Source: an uncultured Bacillaceae bacterium (GTDB taxonomy: Bacteria; Bacillota; Bacilli; Caldalkalibacillales; Caldalkalibacillaceae). Taken from it: 14,681 bases of DNA. The stretch spans positions 1 through 14,681 of the forward strand of contig CALBTX010000104.1 in the NCBI GenBank assembly GCA_937967685.1, written 5' to 3'. Shown one piece after another: positions 1 through 6,065 of the stretch (position 1 is the first letter of the stretch; each line of letters begins with the position of its first letter). Both the position numbers and the translations under genes were made by a program. Below the pieces are notes generated by a model. It was not told the origin of the DNA and did not search any database. It saw only the letters and a list, made by a program, of their open reading frames with translations.

Positions 1-33
1 CAGACATGTAAACGTGCTGCCCAGACATGTAAA
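1..33. repeat. 12-bp direct repeat upstream of rpoN
   Basis: The word CAGACATGTAAA occurs at 1-12 and again at 22-33, a 21-bp offset (about two helical turns). The left copy touches the window edge, so more copies may lie outside. No function is evident; it could be a regulator site or the end of a longer tandem array. The core CAGACATG also occurs in the cggR leader repeat near 1679. Confidence 0.6.
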
Positions 34-48
34 ATAGTATAAAAGCAT

Positions 49-78
49 ATGAGCTTCTCCCCGAAAATAGTGTACAAT
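49..78 (+). promoter_or_regulatory. possible SigA promoter of rpoN
   Basis: A good -10 hexamer TACAAT lies at 73-78, about 43 nt before the rpoN start. The best -35 in range is weak (ATGAGC at 49-54, 18-bp spacer). The call rests on the -10 and its position only. Confidence 0.35.
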
Positions 79-120
79 GATAGAAAGTGAATGGAAAGCG
101 CAATTTAGGGGGAATCGCTG

Positions 121-1479
121 ATGGATATGGGGTTTCGTTTAATTCAGGAGCAACAGCTGAAACTGACAATGACGCCGCAGCTGCGTCAGGCGATCACCAT
201 CCTGCAATATTCTGCGGCCGATCTCCTGCAGTATGTTCGTGAACAAACGGAACAAAATCCGCTGATTGAATTGGAAGAACCACAACTGATCAAAGCGGAG
301 AATCTCCCTGAAAGCGGTGAGAGACCGTTATCCTGGGATGAGGAGAACGGCAGTACCTTTGCGGACATGTCTCGGAGCGACGAGTATGTCAACCCGATTG
401 AATATTATGTCCGTAAGGATGAAAGTTTGCAGCAATATTTATTGGATCAAGTGCAGTTTCTTGATCTGCGGCAGAAAGAGAGGCAATTACTTGAGTTCCT
501 GATCGGCAATGTGGATGAAAACGGGTATTTAGAGGCCGCATATGACACGTTGCCTGCCGACATCGTTTGTTCCGAAGCGGAGTGGGAAGAGGCTGTCGGG
601 CGTCTTCAACAGTTGGAGCCTCACGGTGTGGGTGCACGAGACTTGCGGGAATGTTTGCTCATTCAGTTGCACCGCTCAGGAGTGAAAGACGAACATTGTG
701 AACGGGTGATTCGTGATCATCTTCCCGACGTAGCCGCCAAACGCTTTCAAAAAATTGCCAATCATTTAAGAATCACTGTCGATGAAGTGGAACAAATCGT
801 CGCTTTTATTAAAAGTTTTCAACCGAAACCGGGCGCCCTCTTTCAGGCGCATCCCCCGAAGTATATTATCCCCGATGTCATCGTCAGCCGCATCGCCCCC
901 AAAAAATATGTGGTCCAGGTGAATGACACGGTATTGCCTCAAATTCATTTTAATGACGACTATAAGGAGTTGCAGACTCATCGGGAGGTCCGGTCGTTTG
1001 TGCGGGAGCATATTCAACATTACCAGTGGTTGATGCGCAGTATTGACCAGCGCAAACAAACCATTTTGAAGGTGACGGAAGCCATTGTGGAAAAGCAGCT
1101 TCCCTTTTTCGAAAAAGGCGTCTCTGAATTACAGCCTTTGTCCTTAAGGGAAATCGCGGAGCAATTAGATGTACACGAGTCAACGGTGTCCCGAGCAACG
1201 AATCAAAAATACGTCCAAACCCCGCGCGGGGTATTTGAGCTGAAATATTTCTTTGCCCAAAAAATCCCCACTTCCACAGGCGAACACACTTCGGATGCCC
1301 AAGTGAAACAAAAAATTCAAGCGCTCATCGAAGCAGAAGACCGGTCAAAGCCATTGTCAGACCAAAAAATCGCTGCCATGCTTCAGGCAGAAGGTATTCA
1401 GATTGCTCGCCGAACCGTGGCCAAATACCGTGACCAGCTGGGGATTTTGTCTTCCTCCAAAAGAAAAAAGCGGCGCTGA
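121..1479 (+). CDS. rpoN: RNA polymerase sigma-54 factor (SigL/RpoN)
   Basis: Sigma-54 directs core RNA polymerase to -24/-12 promoters that need an AAA+ enhancer-binding activator. The 452-residue protein has the full family layout. The N-terminal activator-interacting region I begins around residues 9-50 (QEQQLKLTMTPQLRQAI, then QNPLIELE). A core-binding middle region follows. The helix-turn-helix is around 341-365 (SLREIAEQLDVHESTVSRAT), and the RpoN box is ARRTVAKYRD at 429-438, differing from the usual ARRTVAKYRE only at the last residue. A basic tail (KRKKRR) ends the protein. The start ATG at 121 follows AGGGGG at 107-112 with 8-nt spacing; a second in-frame ATG at 127 is less well spaced. 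Length is close to Bacillus SigL (about 436). In Bacillus this sigma factor serves catabolic regulons such as levanase, acetoin and arginine or branched-chain amino acid use. No intrinsic terminator follows, so some transcripts may run into the cggR control region. Confidence 0.96.
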   Translation: MDMGFRLIQEQQLKLTMTPQLRQAITILQYSAADLLQYVREQTEQNPLIELEEPQLIKAENLPESGERPLSWDEENGSTFADMSRSDEYVNPIEYYVRKDESLQQYLLDQVQFLDLRQKERQLLEFLIGNVDENGYLEAAYDTLPADIVCSEAEWEEAVGRLQQLEPHGVGARDLRECLLIQLHRSGVKDEHCERVIRDHLPDVAAKRFQKIANHLRITVDEVEQIVAFIKSFQPKPGALFQAHPPKYIIPDVIVSRIAPKKYVVQVNDTVLPQIHFNDDYKELQTHREVRSFVREHIQHYQWLMRSIDQRKQTILKVTEAIVEKQLPFFEKGVSELQPLSLREIAEQLDVHESTVSRATNQKYVQTPRGVFELKYFFAQKIPTSTGEHTSDAQVKQKIQALIEAEDRSKPLSDQKIAAMLQAEGIQIARRTVAKYRDQLGILSSSKRKKRR

Positions 1480-1526
1480 TTGACCGCAGACTAAACTTGG
1501 GATTGTGTTCAATTGTGCGCTTATGA

Positions 1527-1555
1527 TTGCCAATTCACCGCTGACCTGTTAAAAT
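1527..1555 (+). promoter_or_regulatory. SigA promoter of the cggR-gapA operon
   Basis: The -35 TTGCCA (1527-1532) and -10 TAAAAT (1550-1555) are separated by 17 bp, and a TGn extension (TG at 1547-1548) precedes the -10. Transcription would begin near 1562, so the CggR operator lies about 20-55 nt downstream of the start. This matches the known arrangement in B. subtilis, where CggR acts downstream of the promoter. Confidence 0.75.
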
Positions 1556-1583
1556 AAAACAAATCTTATTTTTTTGCCTTTAA

Positions 1584-1623
1584 TGGGACATAATATGTCA
1601 TACAGGGACATTTTATGTCCCTG
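1584..1623 (+). promoter_or_regulatory. CggR operator (two direct half-sites)
   Basis: The sequence reads GGGAC-N6-TGTC-N4-AGGGAC-N6-TGTC. The half-sites are at 1585-1599 and 1605-1619, exactly 20 bp apart. The published B. subtilis CggR target is CGGGAC-N6-TGTC repeated once with N4 between, so only the first base of each half-site differs (T and A instead of C). The second half-site is also part of a perfect inverted repeat: CAGGGACAT (1603-1611), TTT, ATGTCCCTG (1615-1623). The first has a weaker dyad (gacat-aat-atgtc, 1587-1599). Position between promoter and cggR fits autoregulation and repression of the whole glycolytic operon, relieved by fructose-1,6-bisphosphate. Confidence 0.9.
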
Positions 1624-1704
1624 TTGGGCAGGCATGATCTATTTGGATGCCATGTCTTTTGGGACACGACCAATTGGGCAGACATGACCTGTTTGGAAGG
1701 CATG
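1624..1704 (+). repeat. pair of 31-bp imperfect direct repeats in the cggR leader
   Basis: Copies lie at 1624-1654 and 1674-1704, offset by 50 bp, and match at 26 of 31 positions by direct alignment. Both begin TTGGGCAG and contain CATGA, CT and TTTGGA blocks before a final CATG. They start immediately after the CggR operator and end about 40 nt before the cggR ribosome site, so they lie in the mRNA leader. Function unknown. Confidence 0.75.
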
Positions 1705-1746
1705 CAATGATTTGAAGGATGGAGTTGAACCGGGGGTGTTCCATTG

Positions 1747-1754
1747 AAAGGAGG
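1747..1754 (+). promoter_or_regulatory. cggR ribosome-binding site
   Basis: AAAGGAGG, a near-complete Shine-Dalgarno sequence, sits 8 nt before the TTG at 1763 and fixes the non-ATG start of cggR. Confidence 0.85.
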
Positions 1755-1762
1755 TTTGCTGT

Positions 1763-2779
1763 TTGCGTTTGATCGACGTTCAAAAAAGAATTGTTCCGGA
1801 TATTCTTGAAGTCCTGCATAAACGTTATCGCATCTTGCAGTTCATCCGCTCTTCCCAACCGATCGGTCGGCGATCGCTGGCTCAGGCCATTGATTTGACG
1901 GAGCGCGTGCTGCGCAAGGAAACCGATTTTTTGAAAAATCAAGGTTTGCTGCATTTCTCCAGTGTGGGCATGCGTTTGAGTTCGGACGGCGAGCAAGTGT
2001 TGGGGAAGATGGATGAGTTCATGCGCCACTGGCTCGGCTTGACGGAATTAGAGCAGCGGTTGCAGCAGAGATTTGCCGTGCGTGAAGTCATCATCGTTCC
2101 CGGTGACAGTACACAATCGCCGTGGATCAAACATGATTTGGGACGGGCGGCCGCCTTGAAATTACAGCAGACAGCCCGGGAAAATTGGATTGTTTCCGTG
2201 GCCGGAGGAACGACGATGGCGGCAATTGCCGAAGCCTTGACGCCCCATCCCGTGCTCAAAACGCTGCACTATGTGCCTGCCAGAGGCGGATTGGGTGAAG
2301 ATGTCGAAAATCAGGCCAGTACGATCTGTTCGTTGATGGCCGCACGGACCGGAGGACATTACCGGCTGCTGCACGTGCCCGATCAATTGAGCAAGGAAGC
2401 GTATGATTCACTGCTTGAAGACGAACAAATCCGCGAAATCGTTGAGCTGATCCGCTCCTCCAGCATCGTGCTTCACGGCATTGGAGAAGCTACGACCATG
2501 GCTAAACGCCGCAAGGCGGATGAAGCCTTTTTACAAAAATTAAAGGACGAAGAGGCGGTGGCCGAAGCTTTTGGCTATTATTTCAACAGTGAAGGGAAAA
2601 TTATACATAAAATCCAAACCATCGGCTTAAAACTGCAAGACCTCAAACAAGCGGCTCATGTCATCGCCGTGGCCGGTGGGCGGGCCAAAGCGCAGGCCAT
2701 TCTGGCCTTTTTGAAACAGGGGATGCATGATGTTCTGATTACGGATGAAGGGGCCGCCCGAGAGATGCTAGCGGTGTAG
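1763..2779 (+). CDS. cggR: central glycolytic genes repressor CggR
   Basis: CggR is a SorC/DeoR-family repressor of the gapA operon. It binds the operator upstream of its own gene and is released by fructose-1,6-bisphosphate. The 338-residue protein (B. subtilis about 340) has a winged helix-turn-helix near residues 35-65 (GRRSLAQAIDLTERVLRKE). A sugar-phosphate-binding domain follows, with AGGTT at 147-151, PARGGLGED at 172-180 and an AKRRK loop at 247-251, all conserved in CggR and placed where the effector phosphates are bound in the family. The ending ITDEGAAREML is also typical. Translation starts at TTG 1763, fixed by AAAGGAGG 8 nt upstream; no alternative start has comparable support. 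The gene is first in the operon and is followed by a 237-bp repeat-rich gap before gapA. In B. subtilis the transcript is cut between cggR and gapA so that enzyme mRNA exceeds repressor mRNA. Whether this happens here cannot be seen. Confidence 0.96.
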   Translation: MRLIDVQKRIVPDILEVLHKRYRILQFIRSSQPIGRRSLAQAIDLTERVLRKETDFLKNQGLLHFSSVGMRLSSDGEQVLGKMDEFMRHWLGLTELEQRLQQRFAVREVIIVPGDSTQSPWIKHDLGRAAALKLQQTARENWIVSVAGGTTMAAIAEALTPHPVLKTLHYVPARGGLGEDVENQASTICSLMAARTGGHYRLLHVPDQLSKEAYDSLLEDEQIREIVELIRSSSIVLHGIGEATTMAKRRKADEAFLQKLKDEEAVAEAFGYYFNSEGKIIHKIQTIGLKLQDLKQAAHVIAVAGGRAKAQAILAFLKQGMHDVLITDEGAAREMLAV

Positions 2780-2844
2780 CCAGTCAGGATAGTGTACTGA
2801 TCCAAAGATGTTAAGACGTTTATAAGCCTCTGACATGCGTCTGA

Positions 2845-2965
2845 GGACATTTCTTCTTTGAGAGAACGTTTGGTATCTTAGAACGTTTGGTATCTTAGAA
2901 CATTTGGTATCTGGGGACATTTGCTATCTGGGGATAATTAGTATCTGAGGATCATGAGTATCAGG
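2845..2965 (+). repeat. 17-bp tandem repeat array between cggR and gapA
   Basis: Six contiguous 17-bp units run from 2864 to 2965, with starts at 2864, 2881, 2898, 2915, 2932 and 2949. The first two are identical (GAACGTTTGGTATCTTA) and later ones diverge gradually (for example GGACATTTGCTATCTGG at 2915-2931). A probable degenerate unit lies at 2845-2861, separated by 2 nt, and a partial match (GGACATTTAAGTG) begins at 2964. The array fills about half of the intercistronic gap, has no open reading frame and shows no strong hairpin. The most upstream units being identical suggests recent slippage duplication there. Confidence 0.9.
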
Positions 2966-3002
2966 ACATTTAAGTGAAGATCACTGGAAGAGAATCACTT
3001 GA

Positions 3003-3008
3003 GGGAGG
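3003..3008 (+). promoter_or_regulatory. gapA ribosome-binding site
   Basis: GGGAGG lies 8 nt before ATG 3017. It overlaps the codons of the longer TTG-initiated frame (2999), which argues that translation starts at 3017. Confidence 0.85.
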
Positions 3009-3016
3009 CATATCAA

Positions 3017-4030
3017 ATGACAGTAAAAATTGGAATTAATGGTTTTGGACGCATCGGCAGAAACGTATTCCGGGCCAGCTTGGCAAAACAATGGGCAGAT
3101 GTGGAGATTGCGGCCATCAACGATTTAACCGATTCAGCCATGCTTGCCCACCTATTGGAATACGACAGCGTCCATGGCCGATTGAACAAGACCGTTGAAC
3201 ATACGGAAGAGGCCTTGATCGTCGACGGAAAAAAGATCCGGGTGTTGGCCGAACGGGATCCGGCTCAACTGCCCTGGAAAGAACTCGAAGTCGATATAGT
3301 CATCGAAAGTACAGGTCGATTCACGGCCAGAGCGGATGCGGCCAAACATCTAGAGGCCGGGGCCAAAAAAGTGGTCATTTCGGCACCAGCCAAAGAGGCT
3401 GATTTTGATGTCGTATTGGGCGTGAATGAAGACAAATATGATCCCGCCTCTCATCACGTCATTTCCAACGCTTCGTGCACGACAAACTGTCTGGCGCCGA
3501 TTGTTAAAATATTGAATGAAACATACGGCATTCGCCGGGGAATGATGACGACCGTTCATTCCTATACGAATGACCAGCAAATTTTGGACTTGCCGCATAA
3601 AGATCCGCGTCGGGCGAGGGCCGCTGCCGAAAATATCATTCCGACGACGACCGGGGCGGCCAAAGCCGTCGCCTTGGTTCTGCCTGAAATGAAAGGCAAA
3701 CTGAATGGATTTGCCATGCGTGTGCCGACGTCCAATGTGTCGGTGGTTGATTTAGTCGCCGAATTGGAGCAAAACGTGACCGTTGAAGAAGTGAATCGAA
3801 CGCTGAGACAGGCTGCGGAAGGCCCGTTAGCAGGCCTGATGGCTTATTCCGAGAAACCGCTCGTTTCTTCCGATTATATTGGAGACCCTCATTCGGCCAC
3901 GATCGATGCTTTGTCGACGATGGTCATTGAAGGCAATCTGGCCAAAGTGGTCGCCTGGTATGACAACGAATGGGGCTACTCTAATCGGATTGTTGATCTG
4001 GTTGAATATATGTGCCGGAAAGGATTATAA
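3017..4030 (+). CDS. gapA: glyceraldehyde-3-phosphate dehydrogenase, NAD-dependent, glycolytic
   Basis: GapA converts glyceraldehyde-3-phosphate, NAD+ and phosphate to 1,3-bisphosphoglycerate in the cytosol as a homotetramer. From ATG 3017 the protein has 337 residues. It opens with the Rossmann motif GINGFGRIGRNVFR, has the catalytic Cys154 in SNASCTTNC, and its His partner is His181 in TVHSYTNDQ. Asp36 (INDLTD) and the Leu192-Pro193 pair (LDLPHKD) are the residues linked to NAD rather than NADP preference, separating glycolytic GapA from gluconeogenic GapB. A longer in-frame start (TTG 2999) would place the ribosome site inside the gene, so ATG 3017 with GGGAGG 8 nt upstream was chosen. It is the first enzyme gene behind CggR, with 59 nt to pgk. 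No separate promoter is evident in front of it, so expression should depend on the cggR promoter. Confidence 0.97.
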   Translation: MTVKIGINGFGRIGRNVFRASLAKQWADVEIAAINDLTDSAMLAHLLEYDSVHGRLNKTVEHTEEALIVDGKKIRVLAERDPAQLPWKELEVDIVIESTGRFTARADAAKHLEAGAKKVVISAPAKEADFDVVLGVNEDKYDPASHHVISNASCTTNCLAPIVKILNETYGIRRGMMTTVHSYTNDQQILDLPHKDPRRARAAAENIIPTTTGAAKAVALVLPEMKGKLNGFAMRVPTSNVSVVDLVAELEQNVTVEEVNRTLRQAAEGPLAGLMAYSEKPLVSSDYIGDPHSATIDALSTMVIEGNLAKVVAWYDNEWGYSNRIVDLVEYMCRKGL

Positions 4031-4074
4031 TCTGATTGTGGAACAAATTGGGTCGCTTTTTGTCTGAAACGGAC

Positions 4075-4080
4075 TGGAGG
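4075..4080 (+). promoter_or_regulatory. pgk ribosome-binding site
   Basis: TGGAGG lies 9 nt before TTG 4090. No other plausible Shine-Dalgarno sequence serves an upstream start, so it supports the TTG start of pgk. Confidence 0.75.
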
Positions 4081-4089
4081 TTTTCGGGT

Positions 4090-5271
4090 TTGGAGAAAAA
4101 ATCAGTGCGAGATATTCAAGTGCAAGGGAAGCGAGTCCTCTGTCGGGTTGACTTCAATGTCCCGCTGGATAACGGGGCCGTGGCCGATGACACCCGGATC
4201 CGGGCGGCCATCCCCACGATTACATATTTGCTTGAGCAGGGGGCCAAAGTTATTTTGATCAGTCATTTGGGACGTCCCCAGGGGCAGGTGGTCTCTTCCT
4301 TGAGAATGGATCCTGTGGCCGAACGTTTGGCACAACTGTTGGGCCAAAAAGTGGATAAATTGGACACCATTTGTGATGCGGACGTACATAAACATATCGC
4401 CGGCATGCGGGAAGGACACATGTTGCTTGTGGAAAATGTGCGTTTTGATCCGAGAGAAGAACGGAACGATCCCCAATTTGCCAAGCAATTGGCCGATTTG
4501 GCCGAGATTTTTGTTCACGATGCTTTCGGCACCGCTCATAGAGCCCATGCGTCCACGGAGGGGGTCGCTCACCATTTGCCTGCTGTGGCCGGCTTCCTGA
4601 TGGAAAAAGAATTGCAAACGTTGGGCAAAGCGCTGCGGCAGCCGGAAAGGCCGTTCACCGCAATCATCGGCGGGGCCAAAGTTAAGGACAAAATCGGCGT
4701 GATCAAAAATTTGTTGGACAAAGTGGACCATCTGCTCATTGGCGGCGGTCTGTCCAATACGTTCATTAAAGCGATGGGCCATGATGTGGGCCAATCACTT
4801 CTCGAAGAAGATAAACTGGACTTGGCCCGGTCCTTAATCGAGCAGGCCAAAGTCAAAGGGGTCAATCTTGTTCTTCCGCTTGATTGCGTCATTGCCGACG
4901 CATTCTCGGAAAAGGCAGCCACCCAAGTCGTCGCTGTTGAGAACATACCCGCTGGATGGCAGGCGTTGGACTTGGGACCTAAAACCGTCGAACGTTTCAG
5001 GGACGTGATTTCGGCCTCCAAGCTTGTGATCTGGAATGGTCCGCTGGGCGTCTTTGAAATGGCGCCTTTTGCACGGGGGACAAACGCCGTGGCCAAGGCC
5101 GTGGCCGACTGTCAGGGAACGACGATTATCGGCGGGGGCGATTCCGCCGCCGCGGTGGAAAAAGCCGGTTTAACACGGCGGATGACTCACATTTCGACCG
5201 GCGGAGGAGCTTCGTTGGAATTGATGGAAGGCAAGGAACTCCCAGGCGTTGCCGTTTTGCAAAATAAATAA
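4090..5271 (+). CDS. pgk: phosphoglycerate kinase
   Basis: Pgk transfers the acyl phosphate of 1,3-bisphosphoglycerate to ADP, giving ATP and 3-phosphoglycerate. With TTG 4090 as start the protein has 393 residues, as in the B. subtilis enzyme (394), and begins MEKKSVRDIQVQGKRV as the family does. N-terminal substrate-binding motifs are RVDFNVP at 19-25 and SHLGRP at 58-63. The nucleotide-binding half carries GGAKVKDK at 194-201, GGGDSAAAVEKAG from 348 and STGGGASLELMEG from 369. The open frame extends 18 codons upstream to 4036, but those residues have no family counterpart and the ribosome site TGGAGG at 4075-4080 lies within them. The gene is third in the operon, 59 nt behind gapA and 35 nt before tpiA. 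All catalytic motifs are intact. Confidence 0.97.
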   Translation: MEKKSVRDIQVQGKRVLCRVDFNVPLDNGAVADDTRIRAAIPTITYLLEQGAKVILISHLGRPQGQVVSSLRMDPVAERLAQLLGQKVDKLDTICDADVHKHIAGMREGHMLLVENVRFDPREERNDPQFAKQLADLAEIFVHDAFGTAHRAHASTEGVAHHLPAVAGFLMEKELQTLGKALRQPERPFTAIIGGAKVKDKIGVIKNLLDKVDHLLIGGGLSNTFIKAMGHDVGQSLLEEDKLDLARSLIEQAKVKGVNLVLPLDCVIADAFSEKAATQVVAVENIPAGWQALDLGPKTVERFRDVISASKLVIWNGPLGVFEMAPFARGTNAVAKAVADCQGTTIIGGGDSAAAVEKAGLTRRMTHISTGGGASLELMEGKELPGVAVLQNK

Positions 5272-5306
5272 CGCCATTCTTGTAAAGGGCATAAGGAGGA
5301 GACGGT

Positions 5307-6065
5307 ATGAAGCGCAAACCGGTGATTGCCGGGAACTGGAAGATGAACAAAACGACGAGGGAAGCCATGCAGTTTGTCACTGCTCTGGAAGGAAAACTTC
5401 CGGACCCTGAAAAAGTGGAGGCGGTCATTTGTGCCCCTTATGTGCATCTCTCTTCCTTGGTGCACTGGGCAGAGCATCAAAACTTGAAGATCGGCGCACA
5501 AAATATGCATGAACGACAACACGGGGCGTACACGGGGGAAATCAGTCCGCTCATGCTGCAAGATTTAGGTGTGGAGTATGTCATCATCGGTCATTCCGAA
5601 CGCAGGCAGTATTACAATGAGACGGACGAAAGCGTCAACTTGAAACTGTTGGCGGCCGTTCGGCATCACTTGACCCCGATCATTTGTGTGGGTGAACAGA
5701 TGGCAGAGCGCGAAGCACAGCGCACGAAAGAAGTTGTCAGGAAACAAGTGGTCAGCGCCTTCCGTGATGTACCCGCCGAACAGGTGGCCCAAACGGTGAT
5801 CGCCTATGAGCCGATTTGGGCGATCGGTACGGGAAAAACGGCGACGGTGGAAGATGCCAATGATGTCATCGGCTACATTCGGGCCGTGATTGGAGACCTT
5901 TATCATGCCCGGGCGGCCGACAGCATTCGCCTCTTGTACGGGGGGAGTGTTAAACCGGAAAACATTCGCTCCTTCATGAGTCAAGCAGACATTGACGGGG
6001 CTCTGGTCGGGGGAGCGAGTTTGGAGGCCGCCTCTTTTTTGCAATTGCTGGAGGGTGGACAATGA
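5307..6065 (+). CDS. tpiA: triosephosphate isomerase
   Basis: TpiA interconverts dihydroxyacetone phosphate and glyceraldehyde-3-phosphate, so both halves of fructose-1,6-bisphosphate can enter lower glycolysis. The 252-residue TIM barrel (family usual about 250) has Lys12 in GNWKMN, the electrophilic His96 in IIGHSERR, the catalytic base Glu168 in YEPIWAIGTGKTA (the phosphate-gripping loop 6), and the phosphate-binding YGGSVKP and GALVGGASL loops near the C-terminus. ATG 5307 follows AAGGAGGA at 5293-5300, one of the strongest ribosome sites in the window. The stop codon overlaps the gpmI start as ATGA (6062-6065), implying translational coupling with the next enzyme. Nothing unusual is seen in the protein. 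Confidence 0.97.
   Translation: MKRKPVIAGNWKMNKTTREAMQFVTALEGKLPDPEKVEAVICAPYVHLSSLVHWAEHQNLKIGAQNMHERQHGAYTGEISPLMLQDLGVEYVIIGHSERRQYYNETDESVNLKLLAAVRHHLTPIICVGEQMAEREAQRTKEVVRKQVVSAFRDVPAEQVAQTVIAYEPIWAIGTGKTATVEDANDVIGYIRAVIGDLYHARAADSIRLLYGGSVKPENIRSFMSQADIDGALVGGASLEAASFLQLLEGGQ

Noticed and set aside
1653..1665. Possible third CggR half-site (TGTC-N4-GGGAC) in the leader
   Set aside because: The spacing is one base short of the operator arrangement and the GGGAC is not followed by TGTC at N6.
1719..1772. 17-codon leader peptide frame overlapping the cggR start
   Set aside because: The only Shine-Dalgarno-like bases (GAAGG) abut its ATG, leaving no spacing, and the peptide shows no pattern linked to control.
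1613..2029. 138-codon minus-strand frame across the cggR leader and 5' end of cggR
   Set aside because: It runs over the direct repeats and cggR itself, and its composition reflects the repeats. No ribosome site or family match was seen.
2858..2896. Possible gapA promoters within the 17-bp array (TGG-TATCTT resembles an extended -10)
   Set aside because: The -10-like word recurs only because of the repeat, and no unit has a -35 at 16-18 bp better than chance.
2845..2965. 17-bp array as a CRISPR
   Set aside because: Units are contiguous with no unique spacers, and no cas gene is present.
4102..4794. 230-codon open frame on the minus strand opposite pgk
   Set aside because: It lies wholly opposite pgk and has no recognisable domain; it is a shadow of the real gene.
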